Positions 15,782-23,738 of a stretch of 64,000 nt of DNA are shown here, piece by piece (the stretch's first letter is position 1; the number at the start of each line of letters is the position of its first letter). The notes below the pieces were generated by a model. The model saw nothing but the letters and a program-made list of their open reading frames with translations, ran no database searches and was not told the origin of the DNA. The stretch is from Azospirillum canadense (GTDB taxonomy: Bacteria; Pseudomonadota; Alphaproteobacteria; Azospirillales; Azospirillaceae): positions 1,066,501 through 1,130,500 of the forward strand of contig NZ_JAOQNG010000007.1 of the NCBI RefSeq assembly GCF_025961225.1, in the 5' to 3' direction. The translations under genes were made by a program, and so were the position numbers.

Positions 15782-15853
15782 TGTCAAAGCTGATGACATC
15801 TCCCATATCGCCTTGAAACGCCCATCGGCAGAACGCCGATGGGCGCTTTTTTC
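15782..15853 (+). ncRNA. Candidate small RNA under an FNR-type box
   Basis: An activator at 15734-15747 (centre 15740.5) would place a class II start near 15782. A strong intrinsic terminator ends at about 15853, which gives a transcript of about 70 nt with no open reading frame of note. FNR-controlled small RNAs of similar design exist (for example FnrS in enterobacteria); this is an analogy, not homology. The simpler reading is that the terminator belongs to the cytochrome c gene. Confidence 0.3.
15819..15853 (+). terminator. Rho-independent terminator
   Basis: The stem CGCCCATCGGC (15819-15829) pairs perfectly with 15835-15845 around a 5-base loop and is followed by C and six T (15846-15852). 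It is a strong plus-strand terminator, ending directly at the IS insertion site. Confidence 0.88.
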
Positions 15854-17504
15854 TAGGTCGGCAAGCGTGGCTGTCTGTTGAGGATCGGAAAGGGGCCAGA
15901 CCGGAGGCCGCCATGGCACGATGGGTTTGTCGGCTTCAGCACGGCGCGGAACGGCTGCTCCAGCCGCAGCGGCGAGACTGTCCGGAGTGTGGGCGGCGCA
16001 TGCGCATTCGCTATGAGAAGCGCCGGGCGGTCTACACGCTGACAGGGCTGGAGCGGTTGCGCCTGAAGGTGCAGTGGTGCGAGAACGCGGCGTGCTCGCG
16101 CCATCACCAGCCTTACCGGCCGGAAGCCGAAGGGGGCATCGCGTTACCCCACCATGAGTTTGGGCTCGATGTCATCGCCCTGATCGGCGCCCTGCGCCAT
16201 CGTGCGCACCGCAGCGTGCCGGAAATCCATGGCGCCCTCACCGAGCGCGGGCTGCTGATCTGCGAACGCAGCGTTACCAATCTGCTCGACCGCTACGATG
16301 AACTGGTGGCCGCCGCGCTGGACGCGCCGAACCGGGCGGCGCTCGCCGCGCAAGGCCGTGTCATCCTGGCGCTGGACGGCCTGCAGCCCGACGTCGGGCA
16401 TGAGGTGCTGTGGGTGATCCGCGACTGCCTGTCGGGCCGGGTTCTGCTCGCCCGTCCGCTGCTCTCGGCGACCCAGGCGGATCTCGCCTCGCTGCTGCGC
16501 GAGGTGGCGGCGGCGCTGGAGGTGCCGGTGGCCGGGGTGGTGAGCGATGGCCAGCACGCGATCCGGCGAGCCGTGGCCGAGGCCTTGCCGGGCGTGCCAC
16601 ACCAGTTATGCCAGTTCCATTATCTGCGCGAGGCGGCCCGCCCCCTCTTCGAAGCCGACCGCCACGCCAAGAAGGAGCTGAAAAAGACGGTGCGCGGCGT
16701 GCGCCCGGTGGAGCGTCGGATGGAAGGACGCGACGATGAGGCGGCGCGCGTGGTCGCGGGCTACTGCGCTGCCGTGCGCTCGGCGTTGACCGACGATGGC
16801 CGCCCGCCCCTGACGGCCCCTGGTCTGCGGCTGAAGGAGCGGCTGGACGCGATCGCCGGCAGCCTGGACCGGGTGGCGGCAAATGGGGGCTGAGCAAGCC
16901 ACTGGACCGCTTGCGTGCCCTGATCCGCCGCGGTCTGGCGCGCACCGCGGCGCTGTGGCCGGACGTGCGTGAGACCCATCGCTGGTTGCACGCGGCGGCC
17001 CACATCCTTGGCAACCCGGCCAGGCATCCTGCGGCCACGGTCCAGGCCCGCTATGACCGCTTGATCACCGCCTGGAGCACGCGGCGCGAGCGGGCCGGCA
17101 CCTTGGCGCCGGCTGTCGATCACTTCCTGAAGGTCACCGCCAGCGATCGGCCCGGCCTGTTCCACTGCTACGCGGTGTCCGGTCTGCCGCGCACCAACAA
17201 CGACCTTGAACATCTCTTCGGCAGTCACCGGCATCACGAGCGCCGGGCCACCGGCCGCAAGGTGGCCTCGCTCTCCCTGGTCCTGCGCGGCTCCGTGCGC
17301 ATCGTCGCCACCACCGCCACCCGGATCACCGCCTTCTCCGGACATCACCTCGCCGCCATCGACCGCCGGCAATGGCACGCTCTGCGCAACGCTCTGGAAG
17401 TGCGCCGCCAAGCCCGTGCGTGCCGAACGCGCTTTCGCCGAAATCAGGATACCTACCTTGCCGATCTCGAACGTCGCGCCGGACAGCCACGCTTGCCGAC
17501 CTAG
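15853..17504 (+). mobile_element. Insertion sequence (~1.64 kb) with 19-bp perfect terminal inverted repeats
   Basis: GTCGGCAAGCGTGGCTGTC (15857-15875) is repeated inverted at 17482-17500. CTAG stands outside each end (15853-15856 and 17501-17504) and is read here as a 4-bp target duplication, although CTAG is palindromic and could instead extend the repeats to 23 bp. Inside is one transposase gene, split by a frameshift. It inserted between the terminator and the 3' end of the Crp/Fnr-type regulator gene, disrupting neither. The IS family was not identified with certainty. Confidence 0.88.
15913..17504 (+). pseudogene. DDE transposase, frameshifted
   Basis: Frame one (15913-16893, 326 aa) has an N-terminal zinc-finger-like CPECGRRM...CENAACSRH region, then LALDGLQPDVGHEV and GVVSDGQHAIRRAV, which hold the first two likely catalytic aspartates. 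It stops at 16891-16893, just after a run of five G (16885-16889). The continuation (LSKPLDRLRALIRRGL onward to 17504) is in the -1 frame and holds NNDLEHLFGSHR, the likely catalytic glutamate. One missing G explains the break. The run is not a canonical X-XXY-YYZ slip site, so a mutation or base-calling error is more likely than programmed frameshifting. Confidence 0.82.
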
Positions 17505-17514
17505 AGTTTTTGCG

Positions 17515-18198
17515 TCACGGCGTTCCGTTGGAACAAAGCTGGCGCAACCGCTCGATCGAGCGGACGATGATGGTGCTGCCCGATATGTGCAGGTCCCGGT
17601 GGGACAGTTTGGCGAAGGTGCGGGACAGCTGTTCCGGCGTCATGCCCAGGCGGCTGGCCAGGACGCGCCGGCTGACCGGAAGTTCGACCGCCACCCCGTC
17701 CTCCGCCCGGTCGACCTGGTCGAGGATGAAGGCCGACAACCGTTGCGTCGTGTTGCGGAACTTCAGGTCCTTGACCTCGCGGACGAGCGTCCGGAACTGG
17801 CCGGCCAGCGCCTGCATCACCCGATGGGCGAAGACCGGATCCCGGGCGACCTGCGCCCGCACCACCGGCGCCGACAGCAGCAGGATTTGCGAGGGGTCCA
17901 GCAGCCGTGCCGACGTCAGGCTCGGCGCATCGGCGAGCACGGCGGCCGGCGCGAAGCAATCGCCCCGGCACAGGATGTCCAGCACCGTTTCCTGCCCGGA
18001 ATCGGCACGGCTGGACAGCGTGGCCGCCCCGGTGACCAGGACGTGCAGGAAGTCGGGAACCTCCCCTTCCGTGAACAGGACCGCCTCGCGCGGGCACCAT
18101 TCCAACGACGCCCCGGACATCAACGAGGCGAAGGTGTCGCCGCCGATCCCGGCAAACAGCGGGAGGTTGCGCACAAGGTCCAAATCTTTCGGTCGCAT
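17515..18198 (-). CDS. Crp/Fnr-family regulator, Dnr/NnrR type
   Basis: A 227-residue protein with an N-terminal cyclic-nucleotide-type beta-barrel (PREAVLFTEGEVPDFLHVLVTG), a long dimerisation helix, and a C-terminal HTH (VSRRVLASRLGMTPEQLSRT). The TPEQLSRTFAKL recognition helix has the E..SR arrangement that reads TTGA half-sites. The N-terminal cysteine cluster of oxygen-sensing FNR is absent, so this is more like the NO-responsive Dnr/NnrR group. It lies just downstream of norB and should act on the six boxes in this block. Confidence 0.87.
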   Translation of the reverse strand: MRPKDLDLVRNLPLFAGIGGDTFASLMSGASLEWCPREAVLFTEGEVPDFLHVLVTGAATLSSRADSGQETVLDILCRGDCFAPAAVLADAPSLTSARLLDPSQILLLSAPVVRAQVARDPVFAHRVMQALAGQFRTLVREVKDLKFRNTTQRLSAFILDQVDRAEDGVAVELPVSRRVLASRLGMTPEQLSRTFAKLSHRDLHISGSTIIVRSIERLRQLCSNGTP

Positions 18199-18232
18199 CG
18201 CACCCCCGTCGGTTCCTTATCCAGCGACGCAT

Positions 18233-18263
18233 GGCCCCCTCTCCCCGAAGGGAAGAGGGGGCC
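18233..18263. repeat. GC-rich palindrome between regulator gene and norB
   Basis: GGCCCCCTCT (18233-18242) pairs with 18254-18263, with further pairing inside. It lies in the 74-bp gap after the norB stop and may terminate norCB transcription. The style (CCCCCTCTCCC with its complement) recurs near 41750-41880 and 46276-46312. Confidence 0.45.
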
Positions 18264-18272
18264 GGTTGCGGG

Positions 18273-19622
18273 TCACTCGGCCGGCTGGACGGCGCCGCCG
18301 AGCGGGGCCTTGCCGGTGGCGCGGACCGGGCCGAGCAGGGCGTAGAGGTAGAGGCAGGCGCCGATGAACACCGCCACGCCGGCGGCCAGACGCACCCAGA
18401 AGAACGGGGCGATCTGCTCCTGCACGCTCATGTAGTCCATGCCCAGCACGCGCTGCAGGTGGACCTGCACGACGCCGGCGAAGGTCAGCGCGAAGGTCAT
18501 CACCGTCATGCCGCCGCACATCAGCCAGAAGCTCAGCTTGTTCAGCGCCTGATGGTACGGCGCCACCCCGCGCAGGTGCGGCATGGCGTAGCTGAAGATC
18601 GCCAGGTTGATCATCGCGTAGGCGCCGAAGAAGGCCAGGTGGCCGTGCGCCGCGGTGACCTGCGTGCCGTGCGTGTAGTAGTTCACCGCCGACAGCGTGT
18701 GCAGGAAGCCCCACACGCCGGCGCCCAGGAAGGCGAACACCGCGCAGCCCACCGACCACAGCAGGGCCGCCTTGTTCGGGTGGTTGCGCCCGCCCTTCAG
18801 CACCATCTGGATGGCGAACACCACCATGGCGAAGAACGGCGCCACCTCCAGCGTGGAGAACAGCGAGCCGATCCACTGCCAGTAGCCCGGCGTGCCGATC
18901 CAGTAGTAGTGGTGCCCGGTGCCCAGCAGCCCGGAGAACAGGGCCATGCCGACGATGGCGTACAGCCACTTCTCGACGATCTCGCGGTCGACGCCGGTCA
19001 TCTTGATCATCAGGAAGGCCAGGATGGAGGCCATCACCAGCTCCCACACCCCCTCGACCCACAGGTGGACGACGTACCACCAGTACATCTTGTCCAGCGC
19101 CAGGTTGGTCGGGTTGTAGAAGGAGAACAGGAAGAAGATGGCGATGCCCCACAGCCCCATCACCAGGATGTTGGTGATGACCGTGCGCCGGCCCTTCAGC
19201 ACCGTCATGGAGATGTTGTAGAGGAACATCAGCGCCACGACGACGATGGCGGCCTTGATCCACAGCGGCTGCTCCAGGAACTCGCGCCCCTCATGGATGC
19301 GGAAGACGTAGCCGACGACCGCGGCGAGCGCCCCGAACATGAACAGGCCGAACTGGAGGTAGGCGAGCTTCGGGCTGTGCAGCTCGCGCTCGGCCTCCTC
19401 GGGGATCAGGTAGTAGGCGGCGCCGAAGAAGCCCATCAGCAGCCAGACGATCAGCGCGTTGGTGTGGATCATGCGCAGGATGTTGAAGGGCAGCAGCTCC
19501 GACAGCGTGTTGGGCAGCACGTAGACGGTGCCGGCGAGCAGGCCGACGAGCAGCTGCACCGCGAACAGGAGCAGCGCGCCGTAGAAGAAGGGCAGCGCCA
19601 CCTTCTGGGATTCGTATTTCAT
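18273..19622 (-). CDS. norB: Nitric oxide reductase subunit B (cNor catalytic subunit)
   Basis: A 449-residue, 12-span membrane protein of the heme-copper oxidase superfamily. It reduces two NO to N2O with electrons from NorC. Haem and iron ligands fit: MIHTNALIVWLLMGF (low-spin haem), WVEGVWELVMASI (FeB site with its glutamate), GTGHHYYWIG, and AHGHLAFFGAYAMIN near the C-terminal haem pair. The start at 19622 (MKYESQK) lies 17 bp after norC. norQ and norD, which usually follow, are not here. Confidence 0.96.
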   Translation of the reverse strand: MKYESQKVALPFFYGALLLFAVQLLVGLLAGTVYVLPNTLSELLPFNILRMIHTNALIVWLLMGFFGAAYYLIPEEAERELHSPKLAYLQFGLFMFGALAAVVGYVFRIHEGREFLEQPLWIKAAIVVVALMFLYNISMTVLKGRRTVITNILVMGLWGIAIFFLFSFYNPTNLALDKMYWWYVVHLWVEGVWELVMASILAFLMIKMTGVDREIVEKWLYAIVGMALFSGLLGTGHHYYWIGTPGYWQWIGSLFSTLEVAPFFAMVVFAIQMVLKGGRNHPNKAALLWSVGCAVFAFLGAGVWGFLHTLSAVNYYTHGTQVTAAHGHLAFFGAYAMINLAIFSYAMPHLRGVAPYHQALNKLSFWLMCGGMTVMTFALTFAGVVQVHLQRVLGMDYMSVQEQIAPFFWVRLAAGVAVFIGACLYLYALLGPVRATGKAPLGGAVQPAE

Positions 19623-19639
19623 GGCAGAGGTCCTTCCCG

Positions 19640-20092
19640 TCAGCCCGAGACCTTGGGCGGCCAGTTCTGGGTGTTGATGCGGCTGGTCCAGGCGAAGAAG
19701 TCGGCCAGGTCCTCGACCTGCTGGTCGGTGAGGTGGAACTGCGGCATCTGGCGGCGGCCCTCGATGCCGCTGGGCTGGGCGGCGAACCAGGCCTTCAGCG
19801 CGTCGCGCGCGCCCTGCGGGTCCTTGTCGCCGCCGTAGCGGATCCACACGTTGCCGAGTTCCGGCGCGAAGTAGGCGCCCTCGCCGAGCAGGGTGTGGCA
19901 GTTGATGCAGGAGTTCTTCTCCCACACCGCCTTGCCGCGGGCGACGCTCTCGGTCAGGCCGGCGGCGTCGGTGCCGGTGGTGACGACATACTTGTGGCTG
20001 GCCGCCGTCAGCGAGACGAAGGCGGCGAAGAAGAACAGCGAACCGCCGTAGAAGATGTTTCGGGCGGCCGCCTTGGTGAAGCGTTCCGTCAT
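19640..20092 (-). CDS. norC: Nitric oxide reductase subunit C (membrane-anchored cytochrome c)
   Basis: A 150-residue protein: an uncleaved N-terminal membrane anchor (NIFYGGSLFFFAAFVSLTA), then a periplasmic cytochrome c domain with haem site SCINCHTLLGEGAYFAPELG and the axial methionine in RRQMPQFHLT. It passes electrons to NorB. It is first in the operon, with an FNR-type box 145 bp upstream. Confidence 0.96.
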   Translation of the reverse strand: MTERFTKAAARNIFYGGSLFFFAAFVSLTAASHKYVVTTGTDAAGLTESVARGKAVWEKNSCINCHTLLGEGAYFAPELGNVWIRYGGDKDPQGARDALKAWFAAQPSGIEGRRQMPQFHLTDQQVEDLADFFAWTSRINTQNWPPKVSG

Positions 20093-20581
20093 GCGTTGGT
20101 TCCCCTGGAACTGGATCAGGGCCCAGCGGGCCGGTCCTGGCTATCGATCGGGGCGAGCGGTCGGGCGGGAGAGCCGGCCCTCCGGTCGCCGTGCCGCCAT
20201 CCATGAGGGAAGTTGACTGATTTGGTTCGGCAATCCTTGACGGCGGTCAAGCGATCGTAGCCGTAGGCTTGTTGGGCTCCCTCATGCGCCTGTTGGGTCG
20301 GGAGCTGCAGGGGAATCCGTCGGACCGCCGCGTTCTGCACCAAGGTCCCTCTGGACCATTGACGCGATGCCGGTCCCGGAATTGCGGTTCCAGATCTCCA
20401 CGAACTCCACGGGGTAGCCCCCAATCCGGGCAGCACCGATGGCGGGCGGCGTAGCCGGCATGATGCAAAGGTATCGCCGACACCTTGGTCTTATGGATCG
20501 GGCCCGCGTTGCGGTGCTGGTATGTCCCTCGCCCGAGCGATCGGACAAGCGCCACCAGCGAACGTCAGCGGGAGGGTTGCG
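20093..20581. other. norC upstream region; no gene supported
   Basis: A 489-bp stretch between the divergent norC and ohr genes. It holds FNR-type box 6 at 20237-20250. The section 20260-20520 has normal GC content, but its only open frames are short and resemble no family known to me. It may be decayed sequence. Confidence 0.45.
20237..20250. promoter_or_regulatory. FNR/NNR-type box 6 (norCB)
   Basis: TTGACGGCGGTCAA, centred about 151 bp upstream of norC. It matches the nirK boxes, so nitrite and NO reductase would be induced together. Confidence 0.72.
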
Positions 20582-21001
20582 ATGAGCCAAGCCGACAAGC
20601 TGCTGTACACCGCCCATGTCCACACGACGGGAGGCCGGGAAGGCGGTGCCGCGCGCAGTTCCGACGGGCGCCTCGACATCCGGCTGTCCCAGCCCGGCAC
20701 GCCTGGCCCCGGCACCAATCCGGAACAGCTTTTCGCGGCCGGCTGGTCCTCCTGTTTCGAAAGCGCCATCGGCCTTGCCGCGCGCAAGCAGAAAGTCTCG
20801 CTCCCGGCCGGGATGGCGATCGATGCGGAGGTCGATCTCAGCCTGATCGGCGGGGCCTACACCCTGGGCGCACGGCTCAACGTAAGCCTGCCGGGACTGC
20901 CCCATGACGTCGCCCAGTCCCTGGTCGACGAGGCGGACCGTCTCTGTCCCTACTCGCGCGCCACCCGGGGCAACATCGACGTCGCGATCACGGTGGTCTG
21001 A
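20582..21001 (+). CDS. ohr: Organic hydroperoxide resistance protein (OsmC/Ohr family)
   Basis: A 139-residue thiol peroxidase. The start at 20582 follows GGAGGG. It has the typical N-terminus (KLLYTAHVHTTGGREG), the peroxidatic cysteine in AGWSSCFESAIGL (about residue 59) and the second cysteine in DRLCPYSRATRGNI near the C-terminus. It reduces organic and lipid hydroperoxides with lipoylated partners. No adjacent OhrR-type regulator is seen. Confidence 0.93.
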   Translation: MSQADKLLYTAHVHTTGGREGGAARSSDGRLDIRLSQPGTPGPGTNPEQLFAAGWSSCFESAIGLAARKQKVSLPAGMAIDAEVDLSLIGGAYTLGARLNVSLPGLPHDVAQSLVDEADRLCPYSRATRGNIDVAITVV

Positions 21002-21116
21002 AACACCGCTCCATCCGGTGAAAACCGGACGGTGTCCTCGGCTTTCGCTGGATGCCCATCCTCGGCGAACCCGTTCGCCGGCACTCACGCTCGCTTGTTT
21101 CCCAAGGAGAATGAGG

Positions 21117-22436
21117 ATGCCCTTCGCCACCACCCCAGCCGCCGTGCTGCTGTCCGCCTTGGTCGCCGCGGCCGTCGTCACCGCGCTTCCCACGCCGCCG
21201 GGCGCGGCGTCCAACGCACCGGGCAACCCACCCGACGCCGCGATGGAAAACGCCGCGATCCGTCCTTTCCATGTCGAGGTTCCGGAAGAGGCGCTCACCG
21301 ACCTTCGCCGACGCGTCGCGGCGACCCGATGGCCGGACCCGGAAACGGTCAAGGACGACTCCCAGGGCGTGCGGCTGGCGACCATGCAGAAGCTTGCGCA
21401 GTACTGGCAAACTAGCCACGACTGGCGAAAGGTCGAAGCGCGGCTGAACGCCCTGCCGCAGTTCGTCACGGAGATCGACGGCCTTCCCATCCACTTCATC
21501 CACGTCCGGTCGAAGCACGAGAACGCGCTTCCGATGATCGTCACCCACGGGTGGCCGGGCTCGATCATCGAGCAGATGAAGATCATCGACCCGCTGACGA
21601 ACCCCACGGCCCACGGCGGCAGCGCGTCGGATGCCTTCCACCTCGTGATCCCGTCGCTGCCGGGCTACGGCTTCTCCGGCAAGCCGACGGAGCCGGGTTG
21701 GACGCCTGAGCGGATCGCGCGGGCCTGGGCGACGCTGATGCAGCGCCTCGGCTACACCCGCTATGTCGCGCAGGGCGGCGATTGGGGCAACGCCGTTTCG
21801 GAAATCATGGCCCTGCAGCAACCGCCGGGCCTGCTGGGCATTCACACCAATATGGCGGCCACGGTGCCGGCCAACATTTCGAAGGCGCTGGCCGACGGCG
21901 GTCCCCCGCCGGCCGGCCTTTCGTCCGAGGAGAAGCGCGCCTGGGACCAGCTCGACGACTTCTACAAGAAGGGGCTGGGCTACGCGATCGAGATGAACAA
22001 CCGTCCGCAGACGCTGTATGGGCTGGTCGACTCGCCGATCGGCCTCGCGGCCTGGATGCTCGACCACGACATCCGCAGCTACCGGATGATCGCCCGCGTC
22101 TTCGACGGGCAGGCGGAAGGGCTGACGCGGGACGACGTGCTCGACAACATCACCCTCTACTGGCTGACGAACACCGCGATCTCCTCGGCGCGCCTTTACT
22201 GGGACACCGCGCAGGTGGCGAAAGGAGGCTTCTTCGACGTCCGCGGCATCAAAATCCCCGTCGCCGTCAGCGCCTTCCCCGACGAGATCTACCAGGCGCC
22301 GAAGAACTGGGCCGAGCAGGCCTACCCCAAGCTGATCCATTACAACCGGCTCGATAAGGGCGGCCACTTCGCCGCCTGGGAACAGCCCGACCTCTTCACC
22401 CAGGAACTCCGAGCGTCCTTCCGGTCGGTGCGCTGA
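21117..22436 (+). CDS. Exported epoxide hydrolase-like alpha/beta hydrolase
   Basis: A 439-residue protein with a secretion signal (PAAVLLSALVAAAVVTALP) and then the epoxide hydrolase N-terminal domain (IRPFHVEVPEEALTDLRRRV). The alpha/beta-hydrolase core shows the oxyanion motif HGWPGS, the nucleophile loop GGDWGN (Asp), a lid with tyrosines, and the catalytic His in GGHFAAWEQP. AAGGAGA precedes 21117; an ATG at 21111 is too close to it. It would open epoxides by water addition, probably in the periplasm, and it leads a three-gene run with two cytosolic-looking proteins. Confidence 0.87.
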   Translation: MPFATTPAAVLLSALVAAAVVTALPTPPGAASNAPGNPPDAAMENAAIRPFHVEVPEEALTDLRRRVAATRWPDPETVKDDSQGVRLATMQKLAQYWQTSHDWRKVEARLNALPQFVTEIDGLPIHFIHVRSKHENALPMIVTHGWPGSIIEQMKIIDPLTNPTAHGGSASDAFHLVIPSLPGYGFSGKPTEPGWTPERIARAWATLMQRLGYTRYVAQGGDWGNAVSEIMALQQPPGLLGIHTNMAATVPANISKALADGGPPPAGLSSEEKRAWDQLDDFYKKGLGYAIEMNNRPQTLYGLVDSPIGLAAWMLDHDIRSYRMIARVFDGQAEGLTRDDVLDNITLYWLTNTAISSARLYWDTAQVAKGGFFDVRGIKIPVAVSAFPDEIYQAPKNWAEQAYPKLIHYNRLDKGGHFAAWEQPDLFTQELRASFRSVR

Positions 22437-22454
22437 ATACATAGGAGGCGAGAC

Positions 22455-22985
22455 ATGACCGACAACCAGATCGTCGATTCGAGCTTCACGTCGGTGATCA
22501 ACGCGCCAATCGGCAAGATCAATATTCCGGAATGGTGCTTCACGTTGCCGGAGAGCGAATACAGGGGCTGTTCACCGGCGCATATCGCCGCAGGATTTAC
22601 GACCGCGCCGGACGGCAGGCGGATGTCGATCAACGTCGAGATCATCGGCGGCAGCTTGATGGTGCAGCATTACGTGGAGACGCTCGGCGACAAGGACCAC
22701 CTGATCCTCGATTCGGACTCGGACGTGTTCACGCCGACCGGCCGGACGAGCATCCATGTGACCTGGGAGTTGAGCGTCAGGGAGGTCGGCGCGGGAAAGT
22801 GCGAATTCACCAATCGCGTCAGGTCGTACGCAACGGACGAGATGATGATGTTCCTTGCGCGGCAGGGCATCCCCTTCGATCAGTTCCGCGCCCAGCGCCA
22901 GCCCGCGTCCATCGCCCACAACCAGGGGGAGACGCCTTTGTTCGCCGCCAGCATCGAGCGGGCCGCGCTCAAGAATGACCGGTGA
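22455..22985 (+). CDS. Hypothetical protein, possible SRPBCC/START-like fold
   Basis: A 176-residue protein I do not recognise. It has no signal peptide or membrane span, and it alternates beta strands (RRMSINVEIIGGSLMVQHYV, then RTSIHVTWELSVREV) ahead of a C-terminal helix, as in ligand-binding START/SRPBCC folds. It starts 18 bp after the epoxide hydrolase with GGAGG before the ATG, and the isochorismatase-like gene follows closely, so the three are likely cotranscribed. It may bind the substrate or product of its neighbours. Confidence 0.6.
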   Translation: MTDNQIVDSSFTSVINAPIGKINIPEWCFTLPESEYRGCSPAHIAAGFTTAPDGRRMSINVEIIGGSLMVQHYVETLGDKDHLILDSDSDVFTPTGRTSIHVTWELSVREVGAGKCEFTNRVRSYATDEMMMFLARQGIPFDQFRAQRQPASIAHNQGETPLFAASIERAALKNDR

Positions 22986-23020
22986 TCAAGCGCGGCCGTG
23001 CCGCCGCAAGGGAGTGCCCA

Positions 23021-23644
23021 ATGACGCAGCTTCACTACGACAAGGACATCACCGCCCTCCTCGTGGTCGACCCCTACAACGACTTCATTTCCGAAGGCGG
23101 CAAGATCTGGCCCCGCATCAAGGCCGTGGCCGAAGCGAACAACTGCGTTCCGCACATGCAGCAAGTCCTGACCGCCGCACGCGACGCGAAGCTTCGGGTC
23201 TTCTTTGCCATGCATCACCGCTACCGTCCCGGTGACTACGAATCCTGGACGTACATCGCGCCGATCCAACTGGCCGCGTGGAAACGCAAGAGCTTCGAGT
23301 TCGGCACCTGGGGAGGCGAGTTCCGCGATGAATTCATACCGGCGGCGGGCGAAATCGTCGCGAGCGAACACTGGTGCTCCAGCGGCTTCGCCAACACCGA
23401 TCTGGATGTGCAGCTCAAGAGGCACGGCATCCATCGGCTCATCGTCATCGGACTGGTCGCGCACACCTGCATCGAAGCGACCGTCCGCTTCGCCGCGGAG
23501 CTTGGCTACGACGTGACGGTCGTCAAGGACGCCGTCGCAGACTACTCGGACGAAATGATGCACGCCGCGCTTGAGATCAACATGCCGAATTACGCCAGCA
23601 ACATCGTGACCACGAAGGAGATAATCGCCGCGCTGAGCGCATGA
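23021..23644 (+). CDS. Isochorismatase-family cysteine hydrolase
   Basis: A 207-residue protein of the isochorismatase-like superfamily. The catalytic triad is visible: Asp in LLVVDPYNDFIS, Lys in LDVQLKRHG, and the nucleophilic Cys in GLVAHTCIEATVRFA, where the usual cis-peptide precedes TCIE. Members hydrolyse amides such as nicotinamide, N-carbamoyl compounds and biuret. The substrate is unknown; the epoxide hydrolase upstream hints at degradation of a foreign or plant compound. Confidence 0.83.
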   Translation: MTQLHYDKDITALLVVDPYNDFISEGGKIWPRIKAVAEANNCVPHMQQVLTAARDAKLRVFFAMHHRYRPGDYESWTYIAPIQLAAWKRKSFEFGTWGGEFRDEFIPAAGEIVASEHWCSSGFANTDLDVQLKRHGIHRLIVIGLVAHTCIEATVRFAAELGYDVTVVKDAVADYSDEMMHAALEINMPNYASNIVTTKEIIAALSA

Positions 23645-23738
23645 TCTTGGCCCTTCCAGGAAGGGTGACGGCGAGGAATTCGGCCCAGCCCTCAACGCGA
23701 TCGTCTTCAACCGCATCGGGACTGGGCCGGCGTCCGGG

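Noticed and set aside
16885..16895. Programmed -1 frameshifting in the transposase
   Set aside because: The five-G run does not make a canonical X-XXY-YYZ heptamer in the reading frame, and no clear downstream stem was seen. A one-base loss is simpler.
20251..20560. Possible small gene on either strand between norC and ohr
   Set aside because: Several overlapping short frames exist but none shows a family motif, a ribosome site or a hydrophobic pattern.
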